Assembly: GCF_001426885.1 (NCBI RefSeq)
Contig: NZ_LMFP01000011.1
Span: forward strand, 33,017 to 97,016
DNA length: 64,000 nt
Source of the DNA: Pelomonas sp. Root1444
Lineage (GTDB): Bacteria; Pseudomonadota; Gammaproteobacteria; Burkholderiales; Burkholderiaceae_C
Direction: 5' to 3'
Shown: positions 31,820 through 40,113 of the stretch, piece after piece
How the letters are laid out: the number at the start of each line of letters is the position of its first letter
Position numbering within the stretch: the first letter of the stretch is position 1
Position numbers and translations under genes: made by a program
The notes under the pieces: generated by a model
The model's database searches: none
Told to the model about the DNA's origin: nothing
What the model saw: only the letters and a program-made list of their open reading frames with translations

Positions 31820-33193
31820 ATGGCGGCCATGACGACCCTCACCTGGAACGACCTCCCAAGCCACCCCGCCCGCTGGTGGGGCCTGCCCGTGCTGATGGCG
31901 ATGCGGCGCGACTACCTGGCGGTCATCAGCGCGCAGCGCCCGCTGGGCGAGCTGGTGGCCCAGCGCATCCTCGGCGAGCGCAGCGTCGACGTCTTCGACC
32001 CCGAGCTGGTGCGCGAGGCGATGGTGGAGCATGCCGATGCCATGATCCGCTGGCAGCGCGGGCCCGAGGTGTTCGCCGAGCTGATGGGCCAGTCGGTGCT
32101 GGTCACCGAAGGGCCGACATGGCAGCGCCAGCGCCGCATGCTGATGCAGGCCTTCACGCCCAAGCGCGTGGCGGGCTATGCGGCGCTGATGACCGAGGCC
32201 GCCGTGGCCCGGCTGGACGGCGTCGCGGCGGGCGAGGTCGCAATGGACGCGCTGTTCAGCCACCTGACGATGGACGTCATCTCGCGCACGCTGTTCAGCA
32301 CGCCCATCGGCGGCGACACCGGCGCGGCGGCGCATGCGGTGCAGGTGCTCAGCGAGACGGCGCTGGCCGAGATGTTCTGGCCGGTCACGCTGCCCGACTG
32401 GCTGCCGCTGCCCGGCAAGGCCGCCAAGCGGCGCGCGAGCCGGCTGCTGCACGGCCTGCTGCGCGGCCACATCGATGCGCGACGGGCGAGCGCCGAAGCC
32501 AAGCCCGACCTGCTCGGCATGCTGATGGCGCTGCGCGACGACGCCACCAGCGCATCCAGCGGCCAGGCGCTGTCGGCGCAGGAGGTGTACGACCAGTGCA
32601 TGGTGAGCTTCCAGGCCGGCCACGAGACCAGCGCGACGGCGCTGCTGTGGTGGAGCTGGCTGCTGGCCGCCCACCCGGAGGCACAGGCACGGGCACGCGC
32701 CGAGGTCGACGCGCTGCTGGCCGGCCGCACGCCGACGGCCGATGACGCCAACGCGCTGCCGTTCCTGTCGGCGACGCTGAAGGAGGCGATGCGGCTGTAT
32801 CCGCCGGTGGCAGGCCTGCTGACGCGGCGGCTGACGCGCGACATCACGCTCGGCGGCGTGCGCCTGCCGGCCCGCACCCTCGTGCGCGTGACGCCGTGGC
32901 TGCTGCACCGCGACCCGCGCCGGTGGCCGCAGCCGCTGGCCTTCAAGCCCGAGCGCTTCCTGCCCGGCGCGGCCGACATCCCGCGCGGCGCCTACATCCC
33001 CTTCGGCCTCGGGCCGCGGGTCTGCCTGGGGCAGCATTTCGCGGTGCTGGAGATGACGCTGATCGCGGCGCTGGTGCTGCAGCGCTTCGAGCTGAGCCCC
33101 GTCAGCACCGAGGCCCCCAAGCCGCGCATGGCCGTCACGCTGCGGCCGGAAGGCGGGCTGACGTTGCGGCTGGCGGCGCGGAGGGCGGCGTGA
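31820..33193 (+). CDS. Cytochrome P450
   Basis: A 457-residue soluble P450 monooxygenase. Markers are the C-helix TWQRQRRMLMQAFTPKRV, the I-helix oxygen motif FQAGHETSA, ExxR in LKEAMRLYPPV, the PERF region FKPERFLPG, and the heme loop PFGLGPRVCLGQHF with the proximal Cys. No membrane anchor or fused reductase is seen, and no ferredoxin gene is adjacent, so redox partners must come from elsewhere. AGG stands 6 nt before the ATG at 31820; an ATG at 31829 is also possible. It is coupled to the next gene by GTGA. The substrate is unknown; fatty-acyl or terpene-like compounds are typical. Confidence 0.93.
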   Translation: MAAMTTLTWNDLPSHPARWWGLPVLMAMRRDYLAVISAQRPLGELVAQRILGERSVDVFDPELVREAMVEHADAMIRWQRGPEVFAELMGQSVLVTEGPTWQRQRRMLMQAFTPKRVAGYAALMTEAAVARLDGVAAGEVAMDALFSHLTMDVISRTLFSTPIGGDTGAAAHAVQVLSETALAEMFWPVTLPDWLPLPGKAAKRRASRLLHGLLRGHIDARRASAEAKPDLLGMLMALRDDATSASSGQALSAQEVYDQCMVSFQAGHETSATALLWWSWLLAAHPEAQARARAEVDALLAGRTPTADDANALPFLSATLKEAMRLYPPVAGLLTRRLTRDITLGGVRLPARTLVRVTPWLLHRDPRRWPQPLAFKPERFLPGAADIPRGAYIPFGLGPRVCLGQHFAVLEMTLIAALVLQRFELSPVSTEAPKPRMAVTLRPEGGLTLRLAARRAA

Positions 33194-33576
33194 ACGCCTG
33201 GCTCGTCGGCGCAGCTGCCGTCATCGCGCTGACCGGGCTGGCCCACTCGGTGGGCGGCGAGTGGCTGATCTTCCGCGCGCTGCGGCGGGGCGGCGTGGTG
33301 CCCAGCGGCGGTCAGCCGGTATTGCGCGGCTACCAGACGCGCATCCTGTGGGCCACGTGGCACCTCGTGACGGTCCTCGGCTGGGCGCTGGCGGCGCTGC
33401 TGCTGTGGCTGGCGCTGCCGGAAGCCCGCGCTGCGTCGGGCGGCGTCATCGAACGCGGCGCGGCCCTCACGCTGGCGGCCGGTGGTGCGCTGGTGCTGTG
33501 GAGCAACCGCGGCCGCCATCCCGGCTGGGCCGCCCTGCTGACGGCAGCCGTTCTGGTGTGGATGTCTCAGCGGTAG
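33190..33576 (+). CDS. Small four-helix membrane protein coupled to P450
   Basis: A 128-residue inner-membrane protein with four hydrophobic helices and a polar loop GYQTRILWATWHLVT. The GTG start overlaps the P450 stop as GTGA, so it is translated with it. The family is not recognised. The pairing suggests a membrane dock or accessory for the P450, but no heme or cofactor motif is visible. It overlaps the convergent DUF3297 gene by 10 nt. Confidence 0.75.
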   Translation: MNAWLVGAAAVIALTGLAHSVGGEWLIFRALRRGGVVPSGGQPVLRGYQTRILWATWHLVTVLGWALAALLLWLALPEARAASGGVIERGAALTLAAGGALVLWSNRGRHPGWAALLTAAVLVWMSQR

Positions 33577-33812
33577 AAGGCCTCGACCGCGCCCTTGAGC
33601 TTGATCGTCAGCGGCCGGCCCTTGCGGTCCAGCGTCTTGCCGGCGGGCACCTTGATCCAGCCTTCGCTGATGCAGTATTCCTCGACGTCGTGGCGCTCCT
33701 TGCCGTTGAAGCGGATGCCGATGTCGTGCTCGAAGACGGCGGCGACATGGTGGGGGCTGCGCGGGTCGACGCTGAGGTGATCGGGCAGTTCGGGGCGGGT
33801 GGCTTCGGACAT
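33567..33812 (-). CDS. DUF3297 family protein
   Basis: An 81-residue cytoplasmic protein of a conserved proteobacterial family of unknown function. The family pattern is clear: LPDHLSVDPRSPHH, GIGIRFNGKERHDVEEYCIS, EGWIKVPAGKTLDRKGRPL and TIKLKGAVEAF. Length is typical. It probably forms its own transcription unit between the convergent membrane protein and the kinase operon. Confidence 0.9.
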   Translation of the reverse strand: MSEATRPELPDHLSVDPRSPHHVAAVFEHDIGIRFNGKERHDVEEYCISEGWIKVPAGKTLDRKGRPLTIKLKGAVEAFYR

Positions 33813-33867
33813 GGACCTGGGCGGCAATGGAGCAAGGCCGGCATTGTCGCGCGCCCGGCGGGGCGGC

Positions 33868-35268
33868 TTAAGGCTTCGGTTGCCGCACCGGCAGCACGAC
33901 GCGGAACGTCGTGCCTTCGCCCACGCGGCTTTCCACCTCGATGCGGCCATGGTGCCTTTGCACGATGCCGTAGGACAGCGACAGGCCCAGCCCCGTGCCC
34001 TTGCCGACCGGCTTGGTGGTGAAGAAGGGGTCGAAGAGGCGTGACAGGTTCTCCGGCGGGATGCCGCTGCCGGTGTCGGCCACCTCCAGCCAGACGCTGT
34101 CGCCCTCCGTGCCGGTGGTGAGGGTGATGCTGCCGCGCTGCGGCCCCATCGCGTGCGCGGCGTTGACCACCAGGTTCATGACCACCTGGTTGATCTGCGA
34201 CGCCTGGCATTCGATCTCCGGGATCTGCCCGTACGCCTTGACGACGTCGGCCACCGCGCGCACTTCGCTGGCGACGATGTTCAGCGTCGAGTCGATGCCG
34301 GCGTGCAGGCTGACGGTCTGCCAGGCCTGCGCCGAGTCGACCTGCGAGAAGTCGCGCAGGTCCTGCACGATGGCGCGCACCCGCTCGATGCCTTCCTTGG
34401 ATTCGCGCATCAGGCCCGGCACGTCCTCCTTCAGGAAGTCGAACTGCAAGTCCTTGCGCAGCCGCGCGAGGCCGCTGGCGGTCTCGGGCGAGTTCAGCTG
34501 CGCCGCGGCGCGCTCGTAGGCATCGAGCAACGCGAACAGGTTGTCCAGGTAGCCCTGCAGGGCGCCGAAGTTGGAGCAGACGAAGCCGATCGGGTTGTTG
34601 ATCTCGTGTGCGACGCCGGCGGCGAGCTGGCCGATGGAGGCCAGCTTCTCCGACTGCACCAACTGGCTCTCGCGGTGCTTGCGTTCGGCGATCTCCACCT
34701 GCAGGGCTTCGTTGGCGTGCACCAGCTTGGCGGTGCGCTCGGCGACGGCCGCCTCGAGTTGGTCGATCTGCAAGTCCGCCTGCCGGGTCGCCTGCCACTT
34801 GGCGGTCAGCGCGCTGGCCAGCTGGCGCACCTCGATGTTGTCGAACGGCTTCTTCAGGATCAGCAGCCGGTCGCGCGCGTCCAGCCGGGCCAGCACCTCT
34901 TCCCAAGAGGTGTCCGAATAGGCGGTGCAGATGACGACCTGCAGCTGGGGGTCGGCGCGCCACAGGTGCTCGATGGTCTCGACGCCGTCCCAGCCCGGCG
35001 GCATGCGCATGTCGACGAAGGCCATCGCATAGGGCCGGCCGGCGGCCAGCGAAGCCTGCACCTTGGCGAGCCCCTCCTCGCCCTGGTAGGCGGAGTCGAG
35101 CTCGAACGGCACCTCGACCGACTTGACCTCGTCGTCGAAGAGCGCGGCCTTGGCGGCGTCCAGCGCCGATTTGGCGGCCGACGGCGGCAGCAGGATCTTG
35201 CGGAAGTCCTCGTGGATGGTCGGCATGTCGTCCACGAGCAGGATGCGTCGGTTCTGGATCGTGTTCAT
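33868..35268 (-). CDS. Receiver-histidine kinase hybrid (REC-HK)
   Basis: A 466-residue cytoplasmic protein. Residues 8-150 are a receiver (ILLVDDMPTIHEDF, phosphoacceptor Asp in FVDMRMPPGWDG, Lys in ILKKPF). A coiled coil follows (about 160-200), then HisKA with LASIGQLAAGVAHEINNPIG and HATPase boxes N (NQVVMNLVVNAAHAM), G1 (VADTGSGIP) and G2 (GKGTGLGLS). It can both accept a phosphate and phosphorylate a further partner. The start overlaps the stop of the membrane kinase gene (ATGA), so the two probably form one relay. It is the last gene of the riboswitch-led operon. Confidence 0.9.
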   Translation of the reverse strand: MNTIQNRRILLVDDMPTIHEDFRKILLPPSAAKSALDAAKAALFDDEVKSVEVPFELDSAYQGEEGLAKVQASLAAGRPYAMAFVDMRMPPGWDGVETIEHLWRADPQLQVVICTAYSDTSWEEVLARLDARDRLLILKKPFDNIEVRQLASALTAKWQATRQADLQIDQLEAAVAERTAKLVHANEALQVEIAERKHRESQLVQSEKLASIGQLAAGVAHEINNPIGFVCSNFGALQGYLDNLFALLDAYERAAAQLNSPETASGLARLRKDLQFDFLKEDVPGLMRESKEGIERVRAIVQDLRDFSQVDSAQAWQTVSLHAGIDSTLNIVASEVRAVADVVKAYGQIPEIECQASQINQVVMNLVVNAAHAMGPQRGSITLTTGTEGDSVWLEVADTGSGIPPENLSRLFDPFFTTKPVGKGTGLGLSLSYGIVQRHHGRIEVESRVGEGTTFRVVLPVRQPKP

Positions 35269-36935
35269 GAAACCGAGCTCCCAGTGGGTGGCTGCAGCGG
35301 CAGCTTGAGGGTGAAGGTGGCGCCGAGGCCGGGGCCGTCGCTGTGGGCAACGAGCGTGCCGCCCATCTCGCGCGCGGCGAGCACGCAGCTGTGCAGGCCG
35401 AAGCCGTGGCCGTCCTTCTTGGTGGTGAAGCCGTGCGCAAAGATGCGCGTCAGGTTTTCCGCCGGGATGCCCTCGCCGGTGTCGCTGACGGCCACCCGCA
35501 GCGTGCCGTCCGGCGCCACCTCGACCCGCAGCGTCAGCTGGTGGTGGGCGCCGGGCGCGCTCTTCATCGCGAAGCGCGCGTTGCCAATCAGGTTGACCAG
35601 GATCAGCAGCATGCGGTGCTTGTCGAGCATCAGCAGCGGCACGGGTGCGAACGCCCTGACCACGCTGACCTGATGGTCGGCGAGGCCGCCGGTGTCGATG
35701 CGCAGCGCGTCCTCGACCAGGTCGGTGACCTGGACCTCCTCCACCACGCTGGATGCACCGGCATACGACTGCTGCGTGGCGACGATCTCCTTGATGTGCT
35801 TGACGCTTTTCGTCAGCGCGGCAAGTTCCTCGGCAATGCCCTGCCGCTCCTCGGCCAGCGCCTGGGCGAGCTGCTTCAGGTAGCCGGGCAGCAGCCGGCC
35901 GCGCGGGTCGCTGGTGATGTAGTCGCCCAGGTCATGGGCATGCGCGTCCATCAGCGCGACGGCGCGCGCCAGGCCCGCCGACTCCGAGTCGCGCACCTTG
36001 GCGCCGATCAACTCGGCCGACACGTTGACGCTGTTGAGCACGTTGCCCACGTTGTGCAGCACATTGGTAGCGATCTCGGCCATGCCGGCGTGGCGCGCGT
36101 TCTCCAGCATCTGGCGCTGCGCGGCCTGCTGCTCGCGCGCCTTGCGCACCGCCTCCTCGGCCTCCTCGCGGCGGAAGAAGTAGTGCCCGGTGGTCAGCAG
36201 GATGACGATGATGGGCACGGCCGCCACGACGACGACGATGCCCGAGCTGCGAAAGCTCAGGTACAGGAAGCTCGCCACGGAGGCATTGCCGGCGTAGGCC
36301 ACGCCGAGCCAGCCGAACGAGTCGATGAAGCTGCGCAGCCGCAGCGGCTCGTTGCTCTTGAGCCGCGCCACCATCGTCACCATGACGGTGTTGACGACGA
36401 AGTAGGCCAGCGCAAAGCAGACGGCGCCGGCCAGCAGCAGCCCGTCGCTGTCCAGCCCGTGGCGCCTGAGGGCGTCCAGCGCCGCATGCAGCAGCGAGCC
36501 GGCGCTGAACATCGCGACCGCTGCCATCGCCGGGCTGGCGATGCGGCTGGTCCAGCGCCTGGAGGTGCGGTAGGAGCCCACCGCCGCCTCGCAGGCCGAG
36601 GCGATCGCGGCGGCCTGCGGCCCGTCGAGCAGCAGCAGCAGGAAGATGAAGATCTCGCCGGCGGTGAAGGAGTTGGTCGAGCGCGGGATGCGCACCGGCA
36701 CCAGCCCCGCCAGCATCGCCAGCACCGTGCCGCCGGCCAGGTGCATCCAGGCCCGTGGCGGCAGCCCGGCGACGTGTTGCACGGCATACGCCAGCACCGC
36801 CAGGCCCAGCACCACCACGGTCCACCAGTACACCGTGGCGCGGCGGTTGTAGTCGGGCATGAGCCGCTCGTGCAGGCGCAAGCACCATGCGGGGAGCAGT
36901 GGGTTCGTTGCCACGGTCGCCGCCGCCGGGTTCAT
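35265..36935 (-). CDS. Membrane histidine kinase with multi-helix N-terminal sensor
   Basis: A 556-residue kinase. About eight membrane helices (about 35-280), a MASE-like sensor with no large periplasmic domain, lead to a coiled coil. An unusual H-box follows, AGMAEIATNVLHNVGNVLNS, in which His is followed by Asn-Val-Gly-Asn rather than Glu-Ile-Asn. N-box (LILVNLIGNARFAM), G1 (VSDTGEGIP) and G2 (KKDGHGFGLHS) boxes complete it. The ATG at 36935 follows the protease stop by 7 nt with GAGG upstream; an ATG at 36971 would overlap the protease. The following REC-HK is its likely phosphoacceptor partner. Confidence 0.87.
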   Translation of the reverse strand: MNPAAATVATNPLLPAWCLRLHERLMPDYNRRATVYWWTVVVLGLAVLAYAVQHVAGLPPRAWMHLAGGTVLAMLAGLVPVRIPRSTNSFTAGEIFIFLLLLLDGPQAAAIASACEAAVGSYRTSRRWTSRIASPAMAAVAMFSAGSLLHAALDALRRHGLDSDGLLLAGAVCFALAYFVVNTVMVTMVARLKSNEPLRLRSFIDSFGWLGVAYAGNASVASFLYLSFRSSGIVVVVAAVPIIVILLTTGHYFFRREEAEEAVRKAREQQAAQRQMLENARHAGMAEIATNVLHNVGNVLNSVNVSAELIGAKVRDSESAGLARAVALMDAHAHDLGDYITSDPRGRLLPGYLKQLAQALAEERQGIAEELAALTKSVKHIKEIVATQQSYAGASSVVEEVQVTDLVEDALRIDTGGLADHQVSVVRAFAPVPLLMLDKHRMLLILVNLIGNARFAMKSAPGAHHQLTLRVEVAPDGTLRVAVSDTGEGIPAENLTRIFAHGFTTKKDGHGFGLHSCVLAAREMGGTLVAHSDGPGLGATFTLKLPLQPPTGSSVS

Positions 36936-36942
36936 GGCGGCC

Positions 36943-39168
36943 TCACGGCTCGCCGCGGTGGTTGGTTTCACTCATCACGACACCTTCGCTCATCACCACG
37001 CCCTCGCTCATGACGATGCCTTCACTCATGACGATACCCTCGCTCATCACGATGCCCTCACTCATGACGATGCCTTCGCTCATCACGATGCCCTCGCTCA
37101 TCACGATGCCGCTGCCCGAGGCCAGCCAGCCGGTGAGCGTGGCGACAGGCATGAATAGCCCGGCGCGCGCACGCAGCGACGTGCCGCCGGCCAAGGCGCT
37201 GGCCCAGACGACGCCCGGCGTGACGAAGCGCTGGTTGGGCGCGCGGGCCACCGTGACGGCCCGCACCCACGGGCCAGTGGCCTCGCCGGCGCGTGCGGGC
37301 GCGTAGACCACCGTGAGGCGCTGCGCCGACTGGCGCACCCACAGCACGCGCGGGTCGTAGATCGGCTGGTACTGCGTGAACAGCGCCGCGCCGCTCAGCA
37401 GGTGCACACCGCCGGCGAAGACGATGCGGCCCCAGTTCACGCTGGCGCCGTTGATGACCGACACGGGCGTGGGCATGGCCTTGCCTGGCGCCAGCAACGA
37501 CGCGCCCGGCTGGAGCGTGCCGGCCGCGATGGCGCTGGCGACGTCGCTGCGCAGCGCGCCGGCCAGGCGCACGGCGCCTTCGATGTTGAGCAGGCCCGCG
37601 CCTTGCTGCAGCAGGTTGGCGTCGGCGATCGGCTGCGCGGTGTACTGCAGCATGGCCTTGACCAGCGGCGGCGTGAGGCCGGGGTTGGCCTGCAGCATCA
37701 GCGCCACGGCGCCCGCGACGGCCGGCGCCGCCACTGAGGTGCCGCTCAGGTTCATCAGCTGGCGCTGGCGCGGCTGCGCCGTGCCACCGAACGGTGCCGA
37801 CAGCTCCGGGTAGGTGCTGGGCAGGTAGCTCCAGTCGCCACCGCGGCCCGGCCCGGCGGCCAGCACGCTGACCACCTTGTTGCCGGGCGCCACCAGGTCG
37901 GGCTTGATCAGGTTGTCGACAAGGCGCGCACCGTTGCTGGCGATGTGGAAGCCGCGCGTCGGGCCGCGCGAGCTGAAGAAGTTGACGCTGTCGTCGTCGC
38001 GGCGCGCCGTGGCGTGTGTGTTGGCCGCGCCGACGGTGATGACCGACGGTTCGTTGCCCGGGGCGCTGATGCTGCCGTACTGCTCGGCGCCGGCGGCCGT
38101 CTGGCCGTAGTTGCCGGCGGCCACCACCACCGTGATGCCGGCCGCCACTGCGCTGCGCACCGCGCGGCACAGCGGGTCGGTGAGGTAGGACTCGGTCGAG
38201 TCCGCCGCCAGGCTGACGTTCAGCACGCGGATGTTGTACTCCCGCGCATGCTGGATGACCCAGTCGATGCCGGCCAGCACGTCGCTGAGCTGGCCGGATC
38301 CGGCGTCGTCGAGCACCTTCACGTCAAGCAGGTTCGCGTTCGGCGCGATGCCGGTCGAATCCACCACCTGGTAGGCACCGCGCCCCGCGGCCACGCCGGC
38401 CACATGGCTGCCGTGGCCGTAGCCGTCTGCATCCAGCGCGCCGTCGGCCGCGATCCTTCTTTCGAAGGCAGACATCGACTGCGAGGCGGACAGGTCGACA
38501 CCGCCCGTCCAGTCGCGCATGCGACCGGAGCCGACGTCGCCGACCTTCAGCAGGTTGACCGCACGGATGACGCGTGAACGCTGCGAGCTCGCGCCGCGCA
38601 GGTTTTCGTGGTCCGGGTCCACACCCGAATCCAGCACCGCGATGCCGACGCCCGAGCCGTCCAGCCCCGGGACCGCGCCGATGCCGGCGCCGCGAACGCT
38701 GGTGGCGCCGGTGGCCAGCTCCAGCGCGCTCGCAGTGCGTGCGGCGGGCCGGTTGGGCGAGATGCTCTGCACGTCGGCCCGCGCGGCGATCTCGGCCACG
38801 CGCTGGGCCGGCAGCATGACCGACAGCGCGGGCAGCGACACGTAGCGGTGGTAGACCGACCCACCCGCCGCCAGCACATGGGCGCGCAGGTCGGCCAGTT
38901 CCGGGTCGGCGGAGTTGCTGACGACCAGGGCCTTCACGTAACGCGTGCCGGCGGCTTCACGCGTCCACGTCTGCCGGCCTGGCGTGCGTGCATCGAGTGC
39001 CTGCCGCAGGTCCGCGGCGATCTTGTTGGCCGCGCCGGCCTGCGCGCGGGCGGGCTGCGGGCCGCACAGCAGGCCCAGCAGCAGCGCCGCCATGAATGCG
39101 GCAAGCAGGCCGCGCGCCGCGCGGAACTCGACGAGGATGATGAACGGGAGGGATGCAGGGTGGCTCAT
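36943..39168 (-). CDS. Secreted subtilisin-like (S8) serine protease with C-terminal repeat tail
   Basis: A 741-residue exported protease. A signal peptide (about 15-43, ending PARAQA) and an I9-like propeptide (about 75-145) precede the S8 domain: Asp180 (VLDSGVDPDHE), His252 (GYGHGSHVAG), oxyanion Asn353 (AAGNYGQ) and Ser478 (NLSGTSVAAPAVAG). A beta-rich region runs to about 680, and the tail is eight copies of the hexapeptide G-I/V-V-M-S-E. AGGAG precedes the ATG. A c-di-GMP-I riboswitch lies in its leader, and two histidine kinases follow in the same operon. Confidence 0.93.
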   Translation of the reverse strand: MSHPASLPFIILVEFRAARGLLAAFMAALLLGLLCGPQPARAQAGAANKIAADLRQALDARTPGRQTWTREAAGTRYVKALVVSNSADPELADLRAHVLAAGGSVYHRYVSLPALSVMLPAQRVAEIAARADVQSISPNRPAARTASALELATGATSVRGAGIGAVPGLDGSGVGIAVLDSGVDPDHENLRGASSQRSRVIRAVNLLKVGDVGSGRMRDWTGGVDLSASQSMSAFERRIAADGALDADGYGHGSHVAGVAAGRGAYQVVDSTGIAPNANLLDVKVLDDAGSGQLSDVLAGIDWVIQHAREYNIRVLNVSLAADSTESYLTDPLCRAVRSAVAAGITVVVAAGNYGQTAAGAEQYGSISAPGNEPSVITVGAANTHATARRDDDSVNFFSSRGPTRGFHIASNGARLVDNLIKPDLVAPGNKVVSVLAAGPGRGGDWSYLPSTYPELSAPFGGTAQPRQRQLMNLSGTSVAAPAVAGAVALMLQANPGLTPPLVKAMLQYTAQPIADANLLQQGAGLLNIEGAVRLAGALRSDVASAIAAGTLQPGASLLAPGKAMPTPVSVINGASVNWGRIVFAGGVHLLSGAALFTQYQPIYDPRVLWVRQSAQRLTVVYAPARAGEATGPWVRAVTVARAPNQRFVTPGVVWASALAGGTSLRARAGLFMPVATLTGWLASGSGIVMSEGIVMSEGIVMSEGIVMSEGIVMSEGIVMSEGVVMSEGVVMSETNHRGEP
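36967..37110 (-). repeat. Eight tandem 18-bp coding repeats (GIVMSE/GVVMSE)
   Basis: Eight in-frame 18-bp units occupy 36967-37110 near the 3' end of the protease gene. On the minus strand each encodes Gly-Ile-Val-Met-Ser-Glu (six copies) or Gly-Val-Val-Met-Ser-Glu (last two). Variation is mainly synonymous (for example ATGAGC/ATGAGT, GGC/GGT). The short period makes copy-number change by slippage likely. Confidence 0.95.
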
Positions 39169-39309
39169 AGGGACTCCTGTACGAGCTGCGTGAAACGCAG
39201 GCGCATTCGTGCAAGACAGGGTCGCTGTGGCCGCCGTGGTGGCAGGGCTGCCGCCTTCGACAAGGCATCGAAGGGGGACGGACGGGGCACCTGGCGGGGC
39301 CGATCCGTC

Positions 39310-39390
39310 TTGGGGCAACCCCGCTGTCATGGCCCTAAGGCTGTAGACCGGAAGCTTTGCGACCCCGGCTTTCGCTCGGGTGTGCCTTTG
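39310..39390 (-). promoter_or_regulatory. Cyclic di-GMP-I (GEMM) riboswitch aptamer
   Basis: On the minus strand, reading toward the protease, the GEMM-I consensus is present in order. AAAGGCACACCC comes first, then a CCCG/CGGG stem capped by a GAAA tetraloop (GAGCGAAAGCCGGGG). Next are TCGCAAAGCTTCCGGTCTA, the CCTTAGGG receptor-side segment, and finally ACAGCGGGGTTGCC. It binds c-di-GMP and controls the downstream gene. The 142 nt between aptamer and ATG hold hairpins CCTTCGA/TCGAAGG and CTGCG/CGCAG, the latter just before the Shine-Dalgarno, so translational control is possible. I see no U-tract. Confidence 0.9.
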
Positions 39391-39407
39391 TCATCAAGTG
39401 ACTCGAA

Positions 39408-39413
39408 TGTATA
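39408..39413 (-). promoter_or_regulatory. Probable -10 element of the riboswitch-protease promoter
   Basis: TATACA on the minus strand, placing transcription start near 39400, about 10 nt before the aptamer. The hexamer 17 bp upstream (GTGTGC) is a poor -35, so an activator may be needed. Together with the riboswitch and the sigma-factor leader this accounts for the 39169-39531 gene-free stretch. Confidence 0.45.
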
Positions 39414-39531
39414 GAAACGAAACCTTCCGCGCACACGCCGGGCGGGGGCGCCAAAGTCAGAAGTCACGAAATGCAACCTTGATACAACTGCCGCAGCCTG
39501 CGCCTCGGCCGGGGGGCTTGGAGAGCTGGGG

Positions 39532-40113
39532 ATGGCCCTGGCGCCCCAGTCCACCGAGCATCGCGCCATGACGGAAATCACCCAGCTGCTGACGGCACTG
39601 TCCAGCGGCGACGCCGCGGCGCGCGACCGCCTCTACACGCTGCTCTATCCCGAACTCAAACGCCTGGCGCGGAGTCATCTCGCGGGGCATGCGCCCATGA
39701 CGCTGGAGCCCGCAGCACTCATCCACGAGGTCTGGCTGAAAAGCGCCGGGCCGACGCCCAAGGAAGCGGCGCTGCACCGTGGGCAGTTCTTCGCGCATGC
39801 CAGCAAGGTCATGCGCAGCGTCATCGTCGACCATGTGCGCGAGCGCCAGGCCGACAAGCGCGGCGGCGGCGCCCACGTGACGCTGTCGACCACGGCGCTC
39901 GACCAGCTGGGCACGCCCGACGTGCTCAAGCTCGACGACGTGCTGCAGACGCTGGAGCGCGCCGACGGCCGCGCCCACCAGGTCGTGCAGATGCGCTTTT
40001 TCGGCGGGCTGGAGATGGAGGAGATCGCAGACGTGCTGGGCGTGTCGGTGCCCACCATCAAGCGCGACTGGCGCAAGGCGCGCGCCTTCCTGTTCGACGC
40101 GTTGCAGCCGTGA
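39532..40113 (+). CDS. ECF-type RNA polymerase sigma factor (TIGR02999-like)
   Basis: A 193-residue sigma-70-family factor. Region 2 (LYTLLYPELKRLARSHLAGH, LIHEVWLKSAG, RGQFFAHASKVMRSVIVDHV) and region 4 (VVQMRFFGGLEMEEIADVLG, VSVPTIKRDWRKARAFLF) match the subgroup first seen in Acidobacteria and Planctomycetes and now common in Burkholderiales with Ser/Thr kinases. GGAGA 7 nt upstream supports the ATG at 39532; an ATG at 39568 is an alternative. The stop overlaps the kinase start (GTGA). Kinase phosphorylation probably sets its activity. Confidence 0.9.
   Translation: MALAPQSTEHRAMTEITQLLTALSSGDAAARDRLYTLLYPELKRLARSHLAGHAPMTLEPAALIHEVWLKSAGPTPKEAALHRGQFFAHASKVMRSVIVDHVRERQADKRGGGAHVTLSTTALDQLGTPDVLKLDDVLQTLERADGRAHQVVQMRFFGGLEMEEIADVLGVSVPTIKRDWRKARAFLFDALQP

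Noticed and set aside
36859-37158. Histidine/aspartate-rich plus-strand frame (HHDALAHHD type repeats)
   Set aside because: It is the reverse reading of the eight 18-bp repeats of the subtilase gene, with no start signal.
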